The notes: generated from the sequence alone by a model not told the origin. 64,000 nucleotides of DNA from Peribacillus sp. FSL H8-0477 (GCF_038002765.1 NZ_JBBODE010000002.1:1426001-1490000); one strand, 5' to 3'. Positions 17,082 through 25,067 are shown, numbered from the stretch's first letter. Translations and numbers: made by a program.

Positions 17082-18881
17082 GTGCATACGACCCCGATAA
17101 CTTCGCATATCAATCAACCAAACAAGTCATTAGCTCGAGAGTTTAAAAGCGGACAGTTGGTCATTGGAAAAATCATAAAGCTTTTTCCAAATCAAAAGGC
17201 AGAAGTTCAAATTGGTTCGCAGAAAATGATTGCAATACTTGATGTCTCTCTTAGAACAGGTGAACAATATTGGCTGCAGGTCCAGCCGGGGGACGAACAA
17301 ATAAAATTAAAGGTATTAACTCCAACAGTAAATGGGGGAGCAAAAGTAACCGCTGAACAAATTCTCTCGCATTTTTCTATGCCGGTTACCCATGAGGCAG
17401 TTTCCTTGGCGAAGTACTTAATCAAAAACGAACTTCCAATTCTTAAAAATACATTTCAGATTGCGGCAGATTGGTTGAAAACGTCTGAAGATCAAAACCA
17501 AGGACTTCAAGTTGTGAAAACCATGATGGTGAATAATCTTCCCTTTGTAGATGAAGTATTTAAAGCCTTACAAAGTCAAGGGAGCTCTGAGTCTCTTTAT
17601 GGGCTGCTGACAAGACTTCGACAACAACTTAAACTTACACCTCCCACTAACGTAACCAATCAACTGACAACCCTTTTAAATGAAATAGGGGTACCTTTGC
17701 ATGAAAAAGTTTCTGTTGACGGACTGCAGAAGGCCGCGGCACTATGGAGTAATCCGGAGGCATCAGCGGAATTGAAAGCAGGGGCATTTACTCTCCTTCA
17801 GCTGTCTGGCTTCTTCTCAGAAGAGGACAACACGAATACGGTGTTTGAAAAGCTTCAGGTAAACATGTCTAAGGGAGAGGCAGGGGAAAGTCCCATTTTA
17901 AAAGAAGGGCAGAAGCTGTTAACCGCCTATATTCAAAGTCTTCAAAGCGGACATCGTCCGAATGCAGAAAAGCTGCTGCAGGCCATTCATACGTTATCGG
18001 GTATTTCTCAAGGTACAGAACCTGTTCTCTTGCAAAGGCCTGCTGTTCTCGCAGGGAATTTACTGCACGCTGCATTGTCAGCTTCTCAACAAAGTGAAAT
18101 CATCCTTAACCTGCTTACAACGGATAATAGGGTTGACGATGCCAGGGACAATCTGGCTGCTCTACTAAACAATAAAGAACCCCAAGTTACGAGAAACTTA
18201 CCTGAAAACGTAAATAGGGCTGTACAACATATTCTTGAAAATGATTTTAAGTATGCAGACCTTTCCAAGGGGGCTGCGGCTGCGCCTTTTTTAAAAGAAA
18301 TCATCAGATTACTTGGACTGAATATGGAACATGCGTTAAGCACTCAAGACTCCCTGGCTGAGACAGAGTTAACCGGCTTAAAGCCATTATTAATGCAGCT
18401 TAAAAATGAGAGTCACGGTGCGGGGATTAATGAACTGGCAGATCAAGTCCTTAATCGAATTACAGCACAGCAGTTAATGAGTCATGATGCAGGACCCATT
18501 CAACAGCTTTTCATGCAGATTCCACTTCCTAATCATCAAAGTGATTTGACAGTAGAATGGAGTGGAAGACGGACGAAGGATGGTCATATAGATCCTAATT
18601 ACTGCCGGATTTTGTTTTATCTAGATTTGGCTCAGCTTAAGGAAACGGTTGTGGATATGCAAATTCAGAACCGGATTGTTAAAGTATCTGTATTTAATCA
18701 GAATGCAAAGGTACTTGAACAGGCCGCACATCCTTTTGTGACATTGCTCCGCGATAAATTAGAACAGCAAGAATATAAACTCTCAGGAGTGGTTTTTGAA
18801 GATGAAAATAAGAGAGAACCCGCTGCAGCGGCACCTGTCATAAGAACTGAAGTCTACAGCAGAATGGATATAAAGATATGA
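17082..18881 (+). CDS. ylqG: YlqG family protein with FliK-like C-terminal domain
   Basis: A 599-residue protein of the poorly characterised YlqG family. The N-terminal 75 residues form a small beta-rich segment (SGQLVIGKIIKLFPNQKAEVQIG) and the middle is long, helical and low in conserved motifs. The last 130 residues (FMQIPLPNHQSDLTVEW, RILFYLDLAQLKETVVDM, PFVTLLRDKLEQQEY) have the strand-helix order of the hook-length control domain of FliK, seen in this window's own FliK. GTG 17082 is chosen because GAGGGAGGT lies 7 nt upstream. Its stop overlaps the ylqH ATG. A role with ylqH in control of export substrates is inferred, not shown. Confidence 0.75.
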   Translation: MHTTPITSHINQPNKSLAREFKSGQLVIGKIIKLFPNQKAEVQIGSQKMIAILDVSLRTGEQYWLQVQPGDEQIKLKVLTPTVNGGAKVTAEQILSHFSMPVTHEAVSLAKYLIKNELPILKNTFQIAADWLKTSEDQNQGLQVVKTMMVNNLPFVDEVFKALQSQGSSESLYGLLTRLRQQLKLTPPTNVTNQLTTLLNEIGVPLHEKVSVDGLQKAAALWSNPEASAELKAGAFTLLQLSGFFSEEDNTNTVFEKLQVNMSKGEAGESPILKEGQKLLTAYIQSLQSGHRPNAEKLLQAIHTLSGISQGTEPVLLQRPAVLAGNLLHAALSASQQSEIILNLLTTDNRVDDARDNLAALLNNKEPQVTRNLPENVNRAVQHILENDFKYADLSKGAAAAPFLKEIIRLLGLNMEHALSTQDSLAETELTGLKPLLMQLKNESHGAGINELADQVLNRITAQQLMSHDAGPIQQLFMQIPLPNHQSDLTVEWSGRRTKDGHIDPNYCRILFYLDLAQLKETVVDMQIQNRIVKVSVFNQNAKVLEQAAHPFVTLLRDKLEQQEYKLSGVVFEDENKREPAAAAPVIRTEVYSRMDIKI

Positions 18882-19156
18882 CTGAAAAACGAAAAGAAGC
18901 GATTGCACTTACCTATAATTCAGAAACGTTGTCTGCACCAAAAGTCATCGCCAAGGGAAAGGGAAAGACAGCAGAAAACATTCTTGAAAAAGCTAAGGAA
19001 CTAAATATTCCTATCCAAGAAGATCCATCTTTGACCGAACTGCTTGGGAAGCTGGAGATTAATGAAGCCATCCCTGAAGAACTATATCAGGCGGTTGCCG
19101 AGGTATTTGCGTTTATTTATAAAATGGACCAAAACATGAAAAACCATCCTCGATAG
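18878..19156 (+). CDS. ylqH: YlqH, FlhB cytoplasmic-domain homologue
   Basis: This 92-residue soluble protein aligns along almost its full length with the C-terminal domain of FlhB encoded at 55713-56792: AIALTYN against AIALKYD, APKVIAKG against APYVVAKG, and AIPEELYQAVAEVFAFIYK against AIPEEFFKAIAEILAFVYK. It lacks the membrane part and the NPTH self-cleavage motif; the equivalent position reads KRKEAIAL. Such stand-alone FlhB-C proteins (FlhX-like) are known in other bacteria. It begins with an ATGA overlap to ylqG, implying coupled synthesis. Confidence 0.85.
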   Translation: MTEKRKEAIALTYNSETLSAPKVIAKGKGKTAENILEKAKELNIPIQEDPSLTELLGKLEINEAIPEELYQAVAEVFAFIYKMDQNMKNHPR

Positions 19157-19166
19157 GATGGTTTTT
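19141..19166 (+). terminator. Shared bidirectional terminator of ylqH and the convergent surface-protein gene
   Basis: ACCATCCT (19143-19150) pairs with AGGATGGT (19155-19162) around a CGAT loop, flanked by an A run on the left and a T run on the right. It overlaps the ylqH stop and can serve transcription from both sides. Confidence 0.8.
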
Positions 19167-19181
19167 CGCGTGTGTGTAATC

Positions 19182-21299
19182 TTATTTTTTTACTTTAATA
19201 CTTTTTGCTTTGCTTTTATTTTTAGAGCTGTCGACAGCGATTGCTTTTATAACGCTGCCTGTCTTTTGTGGTTTTATAGTAAAACTAAAGTTCTTATTGA
19301 CAGAAGCTTTCGTGCTGCCCATATATTTTCCTTTGATATATACTTTTACAGTTGAACCAGCCTCAGCTTTTCCTGTGATCTTTTTCGCTTTACTGGTTAC
19401 GTTATTAATAGTTGGTGCTGAGGGAGGTGTGGCATCTATGACAGTGACCGCTGTAGTAGATGTAATAGAGCCATCAATGGATCGTGCTGTAATCGTTGCC
19501 TTGCCTTTAAGTTTCCCTGTAACTTTCCCTTTAGCGTCCACAGTGGCCACTTTGGCATTGCTGGATGACCAAATTACTTTAGTAAAGGTAGCGTTGGCCG
19601 GTGTAATTATACCCTTAAGCTTGTATGTTTTGTTCTCAGCAAGTGAAACTTTTACTTGAGTTTTTAAAGCGGTAACAGGCGTATGGTCCGTTGTAATGGA
19701 AACTAGATTTCCAGCAAATATACCATAAGCATTCTTACCATCCCAGTAAGTATTCATAGGTAAGTTAAACAGTTTAATAGGTTGTGTTCCATAACTTTTT
19801 TCGCTTTTAAGTAAATAATGATCCTTTGTCATAATCATACCGTCCTCGGATAATGAGGCTAAACGTGTTGAAGAATTAAAGGATGAAATTTTTGTCTCTT
19901 TCCCTTTGTTCCATAGATAAATGTCGAATTGCTTGTTTTGATATTTTTCAAAAGCAATAAATCCATTTTTTAAAATAGCGTTTGGGCGGCTGTATTCTGG
20001 AATGAGTTCATCGTAATAATCACTGAATGTATTTAATTTCTGATCATTACCGCCTTGCCATTTTACATAGACTTCACTAAATTCTGGGTTGGAGGTTTCG
20101 TATAAAAATAAATCTTCCTCCGCTTCTAAAATTGTACCAATATCGGAGATTCTACTTGTAAGTCCATGGCTATATCTGTAGGTTCCAGCTGAAGTATGGT
20201 AGTAGCTTTCTCCGTCTTCATTAACATAAACGCTATCAGGTTCATTTTCAGAAATAGACACTGTTTTACCAGTTTCCAGCTGTTTAAAATAAACTTGGCT
20301 TTCTTTTGTTGCTGAGTTCTCCATGAGGCCGCCATACCAGATTAAATAATTTCCAGAAGCAGAAACAGTTTGATGATTTATCGTGCTTCCGAGTTGTTTT
20401 ACAATACCGTCATGATATTGATAAAGATTTTGCTTTCCTGAAGTCTCTGATTTTGCCAAAAAGAATAAGGATGTCTTTGTTAAATATCCATAAGAATAGT
20501 CTTCAGTTTTATTTTCGTAAACCATTTTATTAGCTTTTGATTGAATATCCTTCATCCATATTTCATTTTTTATATTTTTATAAAGAAGTTTACCATATTT
20601 AAATTCAAGAATTTCGCCTTCTACTTTAGCAAGAGAACTGATTACTGGACTATCATCTACGTATATTTTGTGGGACTCTGTATAGCGGAGACCCGTAGAG
20701 GTATTTTTAATCGTAAATTTAAGGGTAATTGCTTTCCCGTTATAGTTACTTAAATCCACTTTTTGATTAATCGAGTTTTTTGTTCCAGTTGCAATTGTCT
20801 TGCCATCAACGGTTACAAAAAATTTAGCCTTTGGTCCGGCAAAGTTCTTTGCTGTGGCTTTTATTGTAATGTCCGTTTTATTATAAAAATTGTGACTGAT
20901 GGGTGATGTGATGTGAATGGGCTGTTTGATATACTGAAAATTTGTTGAAATACTTTTGGAATTCCCATAAACGTCCGTAGCTGTAATCTTAACTTTTTTT
21001 GCGCCTTCTGTTAATGTACTAAGTGGGATTTTTGCAAAGTAATTCCCGTTAGAAAACTGTAACGAAGTCGTCTGTTTATCAATAGTAGCTGTCACTTGTT
21101 TAATCTGAAAAGTAGATTTAATACCTAATATATCCAGGTTTAGGGTATTATCATTTTGTGTAATAATCTGATTCTCTTTCGGGCTGGTACTATTAAAATG
21201 GATGTTCTCTTGTCCTGAGGCTTCAGCCGAATAGCTTAAACCGAAGAAGGTAATCAGAAGAGGGAAAAGTAAAAATAACATAAGTTTTTTTGTGTACAT
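19182..21299 (-). CDS. Secreted multidomain protein with Ig-like domains
   Basis: A 705-residue exported protein, not a named family I recognise. A signal peptide (basic KK, hydrophobic core, AEA cleavage near residue 27) is followed by Ig-like beta segments (about 35-215), a central region of repeated short strands with Trp/Tyr-rich motifs that looks like a beta-propeller (about 225-530), a bacterial Ig-like group 2 domain (about 545-620, VIWSSSNAKVATVDAKGKVTG), and a C-terminal Ig domain (SAPTINNVTSKAKKITGKA) with a very basic tail. No LPXTG or S-layer homology repeats are present, so wall retention would rest on charge. TAGGAGA precedes the ATG. It is part of the segment inserted between ylqH and sucC. 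Confidence 0.8.
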   Translation of the reverse strand: MYTKKLMLFLLFPLLITFFGLSYSAEASGQENIHFNSTSPKENQIITQNDNTLNLDILGIKSTFQIKQVTATIDKQTTSLQFSNGNYFAKIPLSTLTEGAKKVKITATDVYGNSKSISTNFQYIKQPIHITSPISHNFYNKTDITIKATAKNFAGPKAKFFVTVDGKTIATGTKNSINQKVDLSNYNGKAITLKFTIKNTSTGLRYTESHKIYVDDSPVISSLAKVEGEILEFKYGKLLYKNIKNEIWMKDIQSKANKMVYENKTEDYSYGYLTKTSLFFLAKSETSGKQNLYQYHDGIVKQLGSTINHQTVSASGNYLIWYGGLMENSATKESQVYFKQLETGKTVSISENEPDSVYVNEDGESYYHTSAGTYRYSHGLTSRISDIGTILEAEEDLFLYETSNPEFSEVYVKWQGGNDQKLNTFSDYYDELIPEYSRPNAILKNGFIAFEKYQNKQFDIYLWNKGKETKISSFNSSTRLASLSEDGMIMTKDHYLLKSEKSYGTQPIKLFNLPMNTYWDGKNAYGIFAGNLVSITTDHTPVTALKTQVKVSLAENKTYKLKGIITPANATFTKVIWSSSNAKVATVDAKGKVTGKLKGKATITARSIDGSITSTTAVTVIDATPPSAPTINNVTSKAKKITGKAEAGSTVKVYIKGKYMGSTKASVNKNFSFTIKPQKTGSVIKAIAVDSSKNKSKAKSIKVKK

Positions 21300-21451
21300 A
21301 GTGGTAATCTCCTATCGAATGTGCAAAATTTGGAATCTGTCTATTTCTCTAGTATACATGAAAAATATGAATTAATTAGAACTAAATGGTAAATAATAAG
21401 GAGGGAATTAATCCCATATCGTTCGGATTTAAATAAGAATGGAGACTTACT
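21300..21451. other. Divergent intergenic region between the surface-protein gene and murR
   Basis: AT-rich, 152 nt. A TATACT-like -10 for the leftward gene is seen as AGTATA at 21351-21356 on the plus strand, without a clear -35. A strong AAGGAGGG at about 21399 has no start codon within range. Confidence 0.4.
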
Positions 21452-22306
21452 ATGAGTGATTTACGAATACTTTCAAAAATTAAAAATGATTATGATCGTT
21501 TTACAGGAGTTGAGCAAAAGGTAGCCTCTTACATCTTAGACCACCCTGATTTTATTCCAACAATGACCACGAAGGAGCTGGCAAAACAAGCAGGAGCCAG
21601 TGAAGCTAGTATCGTTCGATTTTGTAAAACAATCGGTGTAGGAAGTTTTAAAATGTTAAAGGTAGTGCTGGCAAAAGAAAACTCCGAATCAGAACATACC
21701 ATTAATGATTTTTCTTTGCTGCAGTCTAAAGACACCCCGCACAGCCTTTTCCAAAAAGTTACCTATTTAAATAAGTCTGCGCTTGAGCTCTCCGTAAATA
21801 CATTGGATAAAAAGGATTTTGAACGGTCAATTGAAGCCTTCTTGCATGCAGAAAAATATGCGTTATATGGAGTTGGCGGCTCGTATCCGCCTGTGATGGA
21901 TGCTCAGTATAAATTGATTAAATTAGGCTATCATGCCATAGCTTCTGCAGATTTTCATTACATGGTTTCGGTATTATCGATGATGAAGCCTGGAGATGTC
22001 TTTTTAGTGATTAGTACTTCAGGAAAAACAATGGAAGCTATTGAACTTGCCAAATTTGCTAAGGAGATAGGCATAACCGTAATCGCACTTACCGTTCTAG
22101 CAAAAAGTACGCTTTATAAACTAGCTGACATCAGGCTCTGTATCCCAAATGTTGAAGAGGAGAACAGAGTAGGGAGCATCGCTTCACGAATTGCTCAGTT
22201 AAATATTATCGATGCACTGTACTTAAGTTTGTTTCACCGTATAGGCAACACCATTATTGAAGGCCTTAACGAATCCAGAGAACGAGTTAAAAATAAGAAA
22301 AAGTAA
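21452..22306 (+). CDS. murR: RpiR-family transcriptional regulator, probably MurR
   Basis: A 284-residue regulator with an N-terminal RpiR-type helix-turn-helix (residues about 1-77; MTTKELAKQAGASEASIVRF) and a C-terminal sugar isomerase (SIS) domain at about 120-260 with VISTSGKTMEAIELAKFAKE. SIS domains of this family sense phosphosugars; MurR proteins respond to MurNAc-6-phosphate. Assignment as MurR rests on murQ, murP and mupG lying 1.8 kb downstream in the same direction. The distance is unusual, because murR normally abuts murQ. A modest GGAG site precedes the ATG. Confidence 0.75.
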   Translation: MSDLRILSKIKNDYDRFTGVEQKVASYILDHPDFIPTMTTKELAKQAGASEASIVRFCKTIGVGSFKMLKVVLAKENSESEHTINDFSLLQSKDTPHSLFQKVTYLNKSALELSVNTLDKKDFERSIEAFLHAEKYALYGVGGSYPPVMDAQYKLIKLGYHAIASADFHYMVSVLSMMKPGDVFLVISTSGKTMEAIELAKFAKEIGITVIALTVLAKSTLYKLADIRLCIPNVEEENRVGSIASRIAQLNIIDALYLSLFHRIGNTIIEGLNESRERVKNKKK

Positions 22307-22604
22307 AAAGATTATTCTTTCCAGACCTTCATCGCTTGTTAATGGTTTGGATCTTGCTTCGCTAGCTCTTACTATGGTTCTTCTATTTGTTCTTTACTAA
22401 GTACTTCAATTCTTTTTTATTCATTGAAAGACCCTCTACCACCTCGAATACAAAACTGAATTATGTTAATTAGATTTGTATAGAGTATTCAATTGATACT
22501 CTTGAACCTTGTTCATCTAAAGGGCCATATAATTGAATTATTTATTGAAAAAACCGGATTAATTTGAAATAATTAGTAGAAAAATGGTTAGTTGGGAGAA
22601 TAAA
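22307..22604. other. AT-rich gap after murR with possible gene remnants
   Basis: A CCAGACC/GGTTTGG hairpin at 22321-22350 may be a weak murR terminator, though no T run follows. On the minus strand short coding-looking pieces in different frames are seen (LYGPLDEQGSRVSIEYSI at about 22475-22535; FVFEVVEGLSMNKK then RIEVLSKEQIEEP at about 22375-22450), broken by stops and a frameshift. This looks like a decayed gene but cannot be proved here. Confidence 0.3.
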
Positions 22605-23219
22605 ATGCGAAACTTAATTGGCTGTTGCTTGTTTATAATTTTCGCCATGTTGTTTACTGGGTGTGCAGGTGTAGAAAAAGAAAAACCGTTATTAAATGCG
22701 AATATAACCATTGAGCCGTATAACATGAGTGAAAAAGAAAGAGTGCTCATCAGTAAAACAGGAGTAGAACAAATTGAATTTTTTAAGTTGGAAGGCGAGT
22801 TGAAGGAAGATGAGGATTTACAATTTTTTGTGGAAGTGTATGAAAAAGGAAAACGTAAAGAAGAGTTACTAACTACTTCGGATGAACCGAATACTAAGTT
22901 TGAAGATAGCTTAATTTCTTTTGGAATAAGTACTATTAATAACGAAACCCCTTCTTTAAAACTGATAGCTGGCATACCTTTTGGGCTTGCTACAACGAAT
23001 TATTCAAATAACATGAAATCTTTTTCTTTCAATAAACTAGTAGGAAAAAAAGTTACTTTAGAGAAAAACAAACCTGTTTATTTAGTAGCATGGGTTGGCA
23101 CTACTAAAAATGAACTGAGGTCTGTTGGAAGCGAAAATGGTGAACTCCCCACAGGTATTGAAGAAGCCGAAGTTGCACTTTTATACAGAGTTTTATGGAT
23201 CAATAATGTAAAGAAATAA
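22605..23219 (+). CDS. Putative lipoprotein
   Basis: A 204-residue protein not recognised as a named family. The N-terminus MRNLIGCCLFIIFAMLFTGC is a lipoprotein signal peptide with the lipobox cysteine at residue 20; the mature part is hydrophilic and beta-rich, with segments such as FKLEGELKEDEDLQFFVEVYEKGKRKEELL that recall small Bacillus lipoproteins of unknown role. The frame is open from 22584, but ATG 22605 follows TTGGGAGA and gives a proper signal. It interrupts the space between murR and murQ and is followed by its own terminator, so it is probably expressed independently. Confidence 0.75.
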   Translation: MRNLIGCCLFIIFAMLFTGCAGVEKEKPLLNANITIEPYNMSEKERVLISKTGVEQIEFFKLEGELKEDEDLQFFVEVYEKGKRKEELLTTSDEPNTKFEDSLISFGISTINNETPSLKLIAGIPFGLATTNYSNNMKSFSFNKLVGKKVTLEKNKPVYLVAWVGTTKNELRSVGSENGELPTGIEEAEVALLYRVLWINNVKK

Positions 23220-23272
23220 TTTCTGCTTTTATAACTTATAACAAAATTGGGATGTTAATAGTTTAAGCAGCT

Positions 23273-23302
23273 AAAAGGATCTTCCAATCGAAGATCCTTT
23301 TT
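23273..23302 (+). terminator. Bidirectional intrinsic terminator
   Basis: A 12-bp perfect stem AAAAGGATCTTC (23273-23284) with GAAGATCCTTTT (23290-23301), loop CAATC. A and T runs at the two ends fit termination of the lipoprotein gene and the convergent small membrane protein gene. Confidence 0.85.
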
Positions 23303-23335
23303 AGTACCGATATAAAGGGACATATACTACTGAAC

Positions 23336-23542
23336 TCAATCTTTTTTCCTGATTTTAAATTTGCTTTTTAATTTCTCAATTTCGCTCGTCAATAAAATTA
23401 GTAACTCTAAGGTCCAAAAGGATAATCCTATAACTAATGCATATTTAAAAATCCATTTAGTCGAATGACCACCTATGTAAACAACATATATCAGCATAAA
23501 CAAAAGACCTAACACGAAAAAAATTCTTTGTAATTTAATCAA
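23336..23542 (-). CDS. Small membrane protein with two transmembrane segments
   Basis: A 68-residue protein of unknown function. Two hydrophobic segments (about 8-25 and 32-52) are joined by a short polar loop, and the C-terminus is strongly basic (KLKSKFKIRKKD), so it should sit in the cytoplasmic membrane with a positive cytoplasmic tail. The start is taken as TTG at 23542: AGGGAGGAG lies 8 nt upstream, whereas an ATG closer to it gives only a two-codon frame. It is convergent with the lipoprotein gene and shares the terminator at 23273-23302. Confidence 0.6.
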   Translation of the reverse strand: MIKLQRIFFVLGLLFMLIYVVYIGGHSTKWIFKYALVIGLSFWTLELLILLTSEIEKLKSKFKIRKKD

Positions 23543-23614
23543 GACATAATCTCCTCCCTTATATGTCTTTTGGGGATCAAGAATACTAAAACCGATATTA
23601 GGGCTTATGGTAAC

Positions 23615-23670
23615 TTAAAGAAAGACAAAGGCTGCTCATAACTGAATAGTCTTTGTCTTTCTTTAAATTT
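23615..23670 (+). terminator. Long hairpin, possible terminator
   Basis: Sixteen consecutive base pairs (23615-23630 with 23651-23666), dominated by AAAGAAAGACAAAG and its complement, enclose a 20-nt loop and are followed by TTAAATTTCTTT. It is AT-rich and orphaned: no intact gene ends just upstream on the plus strand. Confidence 0.5.
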
Positions 23671-23717
23671 CTTTAAAAGGTTTTTAATAATACGAAACCG
23701 GTCCAATTGGAAGCTAA

Positions 23718-24002
23718 CTTCTTCGTAAAGTGAAATTTTGTAGTTACGTAGAATTGGTCAATGTCACTAATTATGGTGAAAAAGAAGCTAGTTATAATAG
23801 TTCCTATTATAAGATATAGGAGGAGATAGATAAGCGAAATTCAACTGATCTTACTCGTGAAAATAGCGCTGCAAGACTAAGGAAAAGCCCCGAAAGTATA
23901 GAACAAAATAGGCGTTTAGCCTCTAGTTCAGCTTGCTTAGTAGATTTTCTTCTTTCTATTGTTGTTGCATGTTTACAGGAAAGGTATCTTTTAAATTTGT
24001 AA
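23718..24002 (+). pseudogene. Possible decayed small gene with an in-frame stop
   Basis: A frame of 95 codons including its stop is open except for one TAG at 23817. The first part reads VELVNVTNYGEKEASYNSSYYKI and the second RNSTDLTREN, ARLRKSPESIEQNRRL and a hydrophobic CLVDFLLSIVVACL before a TAA. An AGGAGGAG site at 23818-23825 has no start codon after it. The composition is protein-like, but no family is recognised, so this is a weak call. Confidence 0.3.
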
Positions 24003-24062
24003 TTTAAGAAATTAAAATTCAAGTAAAGATATATAAATAATGATTTAAAATTTCATTATGTA

Positions 24063-24091
24063 TTGAATTACTTCTTTGAATTACTTATAAT
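24063..24091 (+). promoter_or_regulatory. Sigma-A promoter of murQ-murP-mupG
   Basis: TTGAAT at 24063-24068, 17-nt spacer, perfect TATAAT at 24086-24091; predicted start near 24098, 44 nt before murQ. Confidence 0.75.
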
Positions 24092-24104
24092 GCAAGAGAA
24101 AACA
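24090..24104 (+). promoter_or_regulatory. cre-like site (CcpA) over the murQ transcription start
   Basis: ATGCAAGAGAAAACA matches the catabolite-responsive element consensus WTGNAARCGNWWWCA at 14 of 15 positions; the mismatch is the central C. Placement over -10/+1 would fit repression by CcpA when preferred sugars are present. Confidence 0.45.
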
Positions 24105-24141
24105 CAATTATTTAAAATGTTATAACTAATGAGGTGAAGGA

Positions 24142-25026
24142 ATGCTAGATAAACTGACAACAGAAGAGAGAAATAGCAGAACAGCAAATTTGGACGAAAT
24201 GACAACGCTTCAAATCCTTGAAGTGATGAATGAGGAAGATCACACCGTTCCAGCATCAGTAAAAAAAGAACTGCCGCACATAGAACAAGTGGCTAAGAAA
24301 GCAATACAAGTGTTAAAACAAGGCGGCAGAATCATTTATTTTGGAGCAGGAACATCGGGCAGGCTGGGTATTCTTGATGCAGTTGAGTGTCCTCCGACTT
24401 TTGGGACGCCAAGTACTTTAGTTACGGGGCTGATTGCAGGAGGACAAGAGGCGATTATGAAAGCGGTTGAAGGAGCGGAAGATTCTGAAGAGTTTGGGGC
24501 AGATGATTTAGCGGCCATGCAGCTGTCGAGTAAGGATTTAGTTATTGGGATCGCAGCGAGCGGACGTACGCCATATGTAATCGGCGGTTTGAAATACGCT
24601 AAAAAAGTTGGAGCTGCTACAGGAAGTATTTCTTGTAATAAGGATGCAAAAATCAGCAAGTATGCAGAGCATCCTATTGAAGTGAAAACAGGCAGTGAAA
24701 TCTTAACAGGTTCCACACGTCTAAAGGCGGGCACTGCACAAAAATTAGTCTTAAATATGATTTCTACTAGTGCGATGGCTGGGATCGGTAAGGTATACAA
24801 AAACCTAATGGTTGATGTTCAATCTACCAATGAGAAGCTGGTTGAACGAGCTAAACGAATTGTGATGGATAGTACTGAATGCAAGTATGAACAAGCTGCA
24901 GAGGTATTAGAACGCGCAAACGGAGAAGTGAAGACGGCCATTATCATGATTTTAACAAATTGTTCATATGATGAAGCGATAGGTCGTCTCAAATCTGCCG
25001 AAGGATTTGTTAGAAAGGCTTTATAA
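24142..25026 (+). CDS. murQ: N-acetylmuramic acid 6-phosphate etherase MurQ
   Basis: MurQ removes the lactyl ether from MurNAc-6-P, giving GlcNAc-6-P and D-lactate, in the cytoplasm. The 294-residue SIS-domain protein has GAGTSGRLGILDAVECPPTFG-type signature (68-88; Glu82 in VECPPT is the likely catalytic acid), a second conserved segment VIGIAASGRTPYVIGGLKYA, and the C-terminal helical tail with the UBA-like ERANGEVKTAIIMIL. A GAGGTGAAGG site precedes the ATG. It is the first gene of the mur operon; its product feeds NagA/NagB encoded elsewhere. Confidence 0.95.
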   Translation: MLDKLTTEERNSRTANLDEMTTLQILEVMNEEDHTVPASVKKELPHIEQVAKKAIQVLKQGGRIIYFGAGTSGRLGILDAVECPPTFGTPSTLVTGLIAGGQEAIMKAVEGAEDSEEFGADDLAAMQLSSKDLVIGIAASGRTPYVIGGLKYAKKVGAATGSISCNKDAKISKYAEHPIEVKTGSEILTGSTRLKAGTAQKLVLNMISTSAMAGIGKVYKNLMVDVQSTNEKLVERAKRIVMDSTECKYEQAAEVLERANGEVKTAIIMILTNCSYDEAIGRLKSAEGFVRKAL

Positions 25027-25067
25027 CGTAAAAGAAGAGACAAGAGAGCTGAATAGGGGGGAATAAG

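Larger units (their letters stand above)
23543..24062. other. Gap upstream of murQ: hairpin and decayed reading frame
   Basis: About 520 nt without an intact gene. It holds a 16-bp hairpin (23615-23666), an interrupted frame (23718-24002) and, at its right end, the murQ promoter. A 71-codon frame on the minus strand (23807-24022) lacks a ribosome binding site and is antisense to the interrupted frame. Confidence 0.5.

Noticed and set aside
19210..19659. 149-codon hydrophobic plus-strand frame
   Set aside because: Antisense shadow of the C-terminal Ig domains of the minus-strand surface protein; hydrophobicity comes from reverse reading of Lys/Thr-rich codons.
21399..21454. Frame ending LIPYRSDLNKNGDLL that overlaps the murR start, behind AAGGAGGG
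   Set aside because: It has no usable start codon, so a leader peptide is not supported.
23591..23598. ACCGATAT resembling a sigma-D -10 box
   Set aside because: No TAAA at the required distance and no gene correctly placed downstream.
23807..24022. 71-codon minus-strand frame upstream of murQ
   Set aside because: No ribosome binding site and it is antisense to the more protein-like interrupted plus-strand frame.
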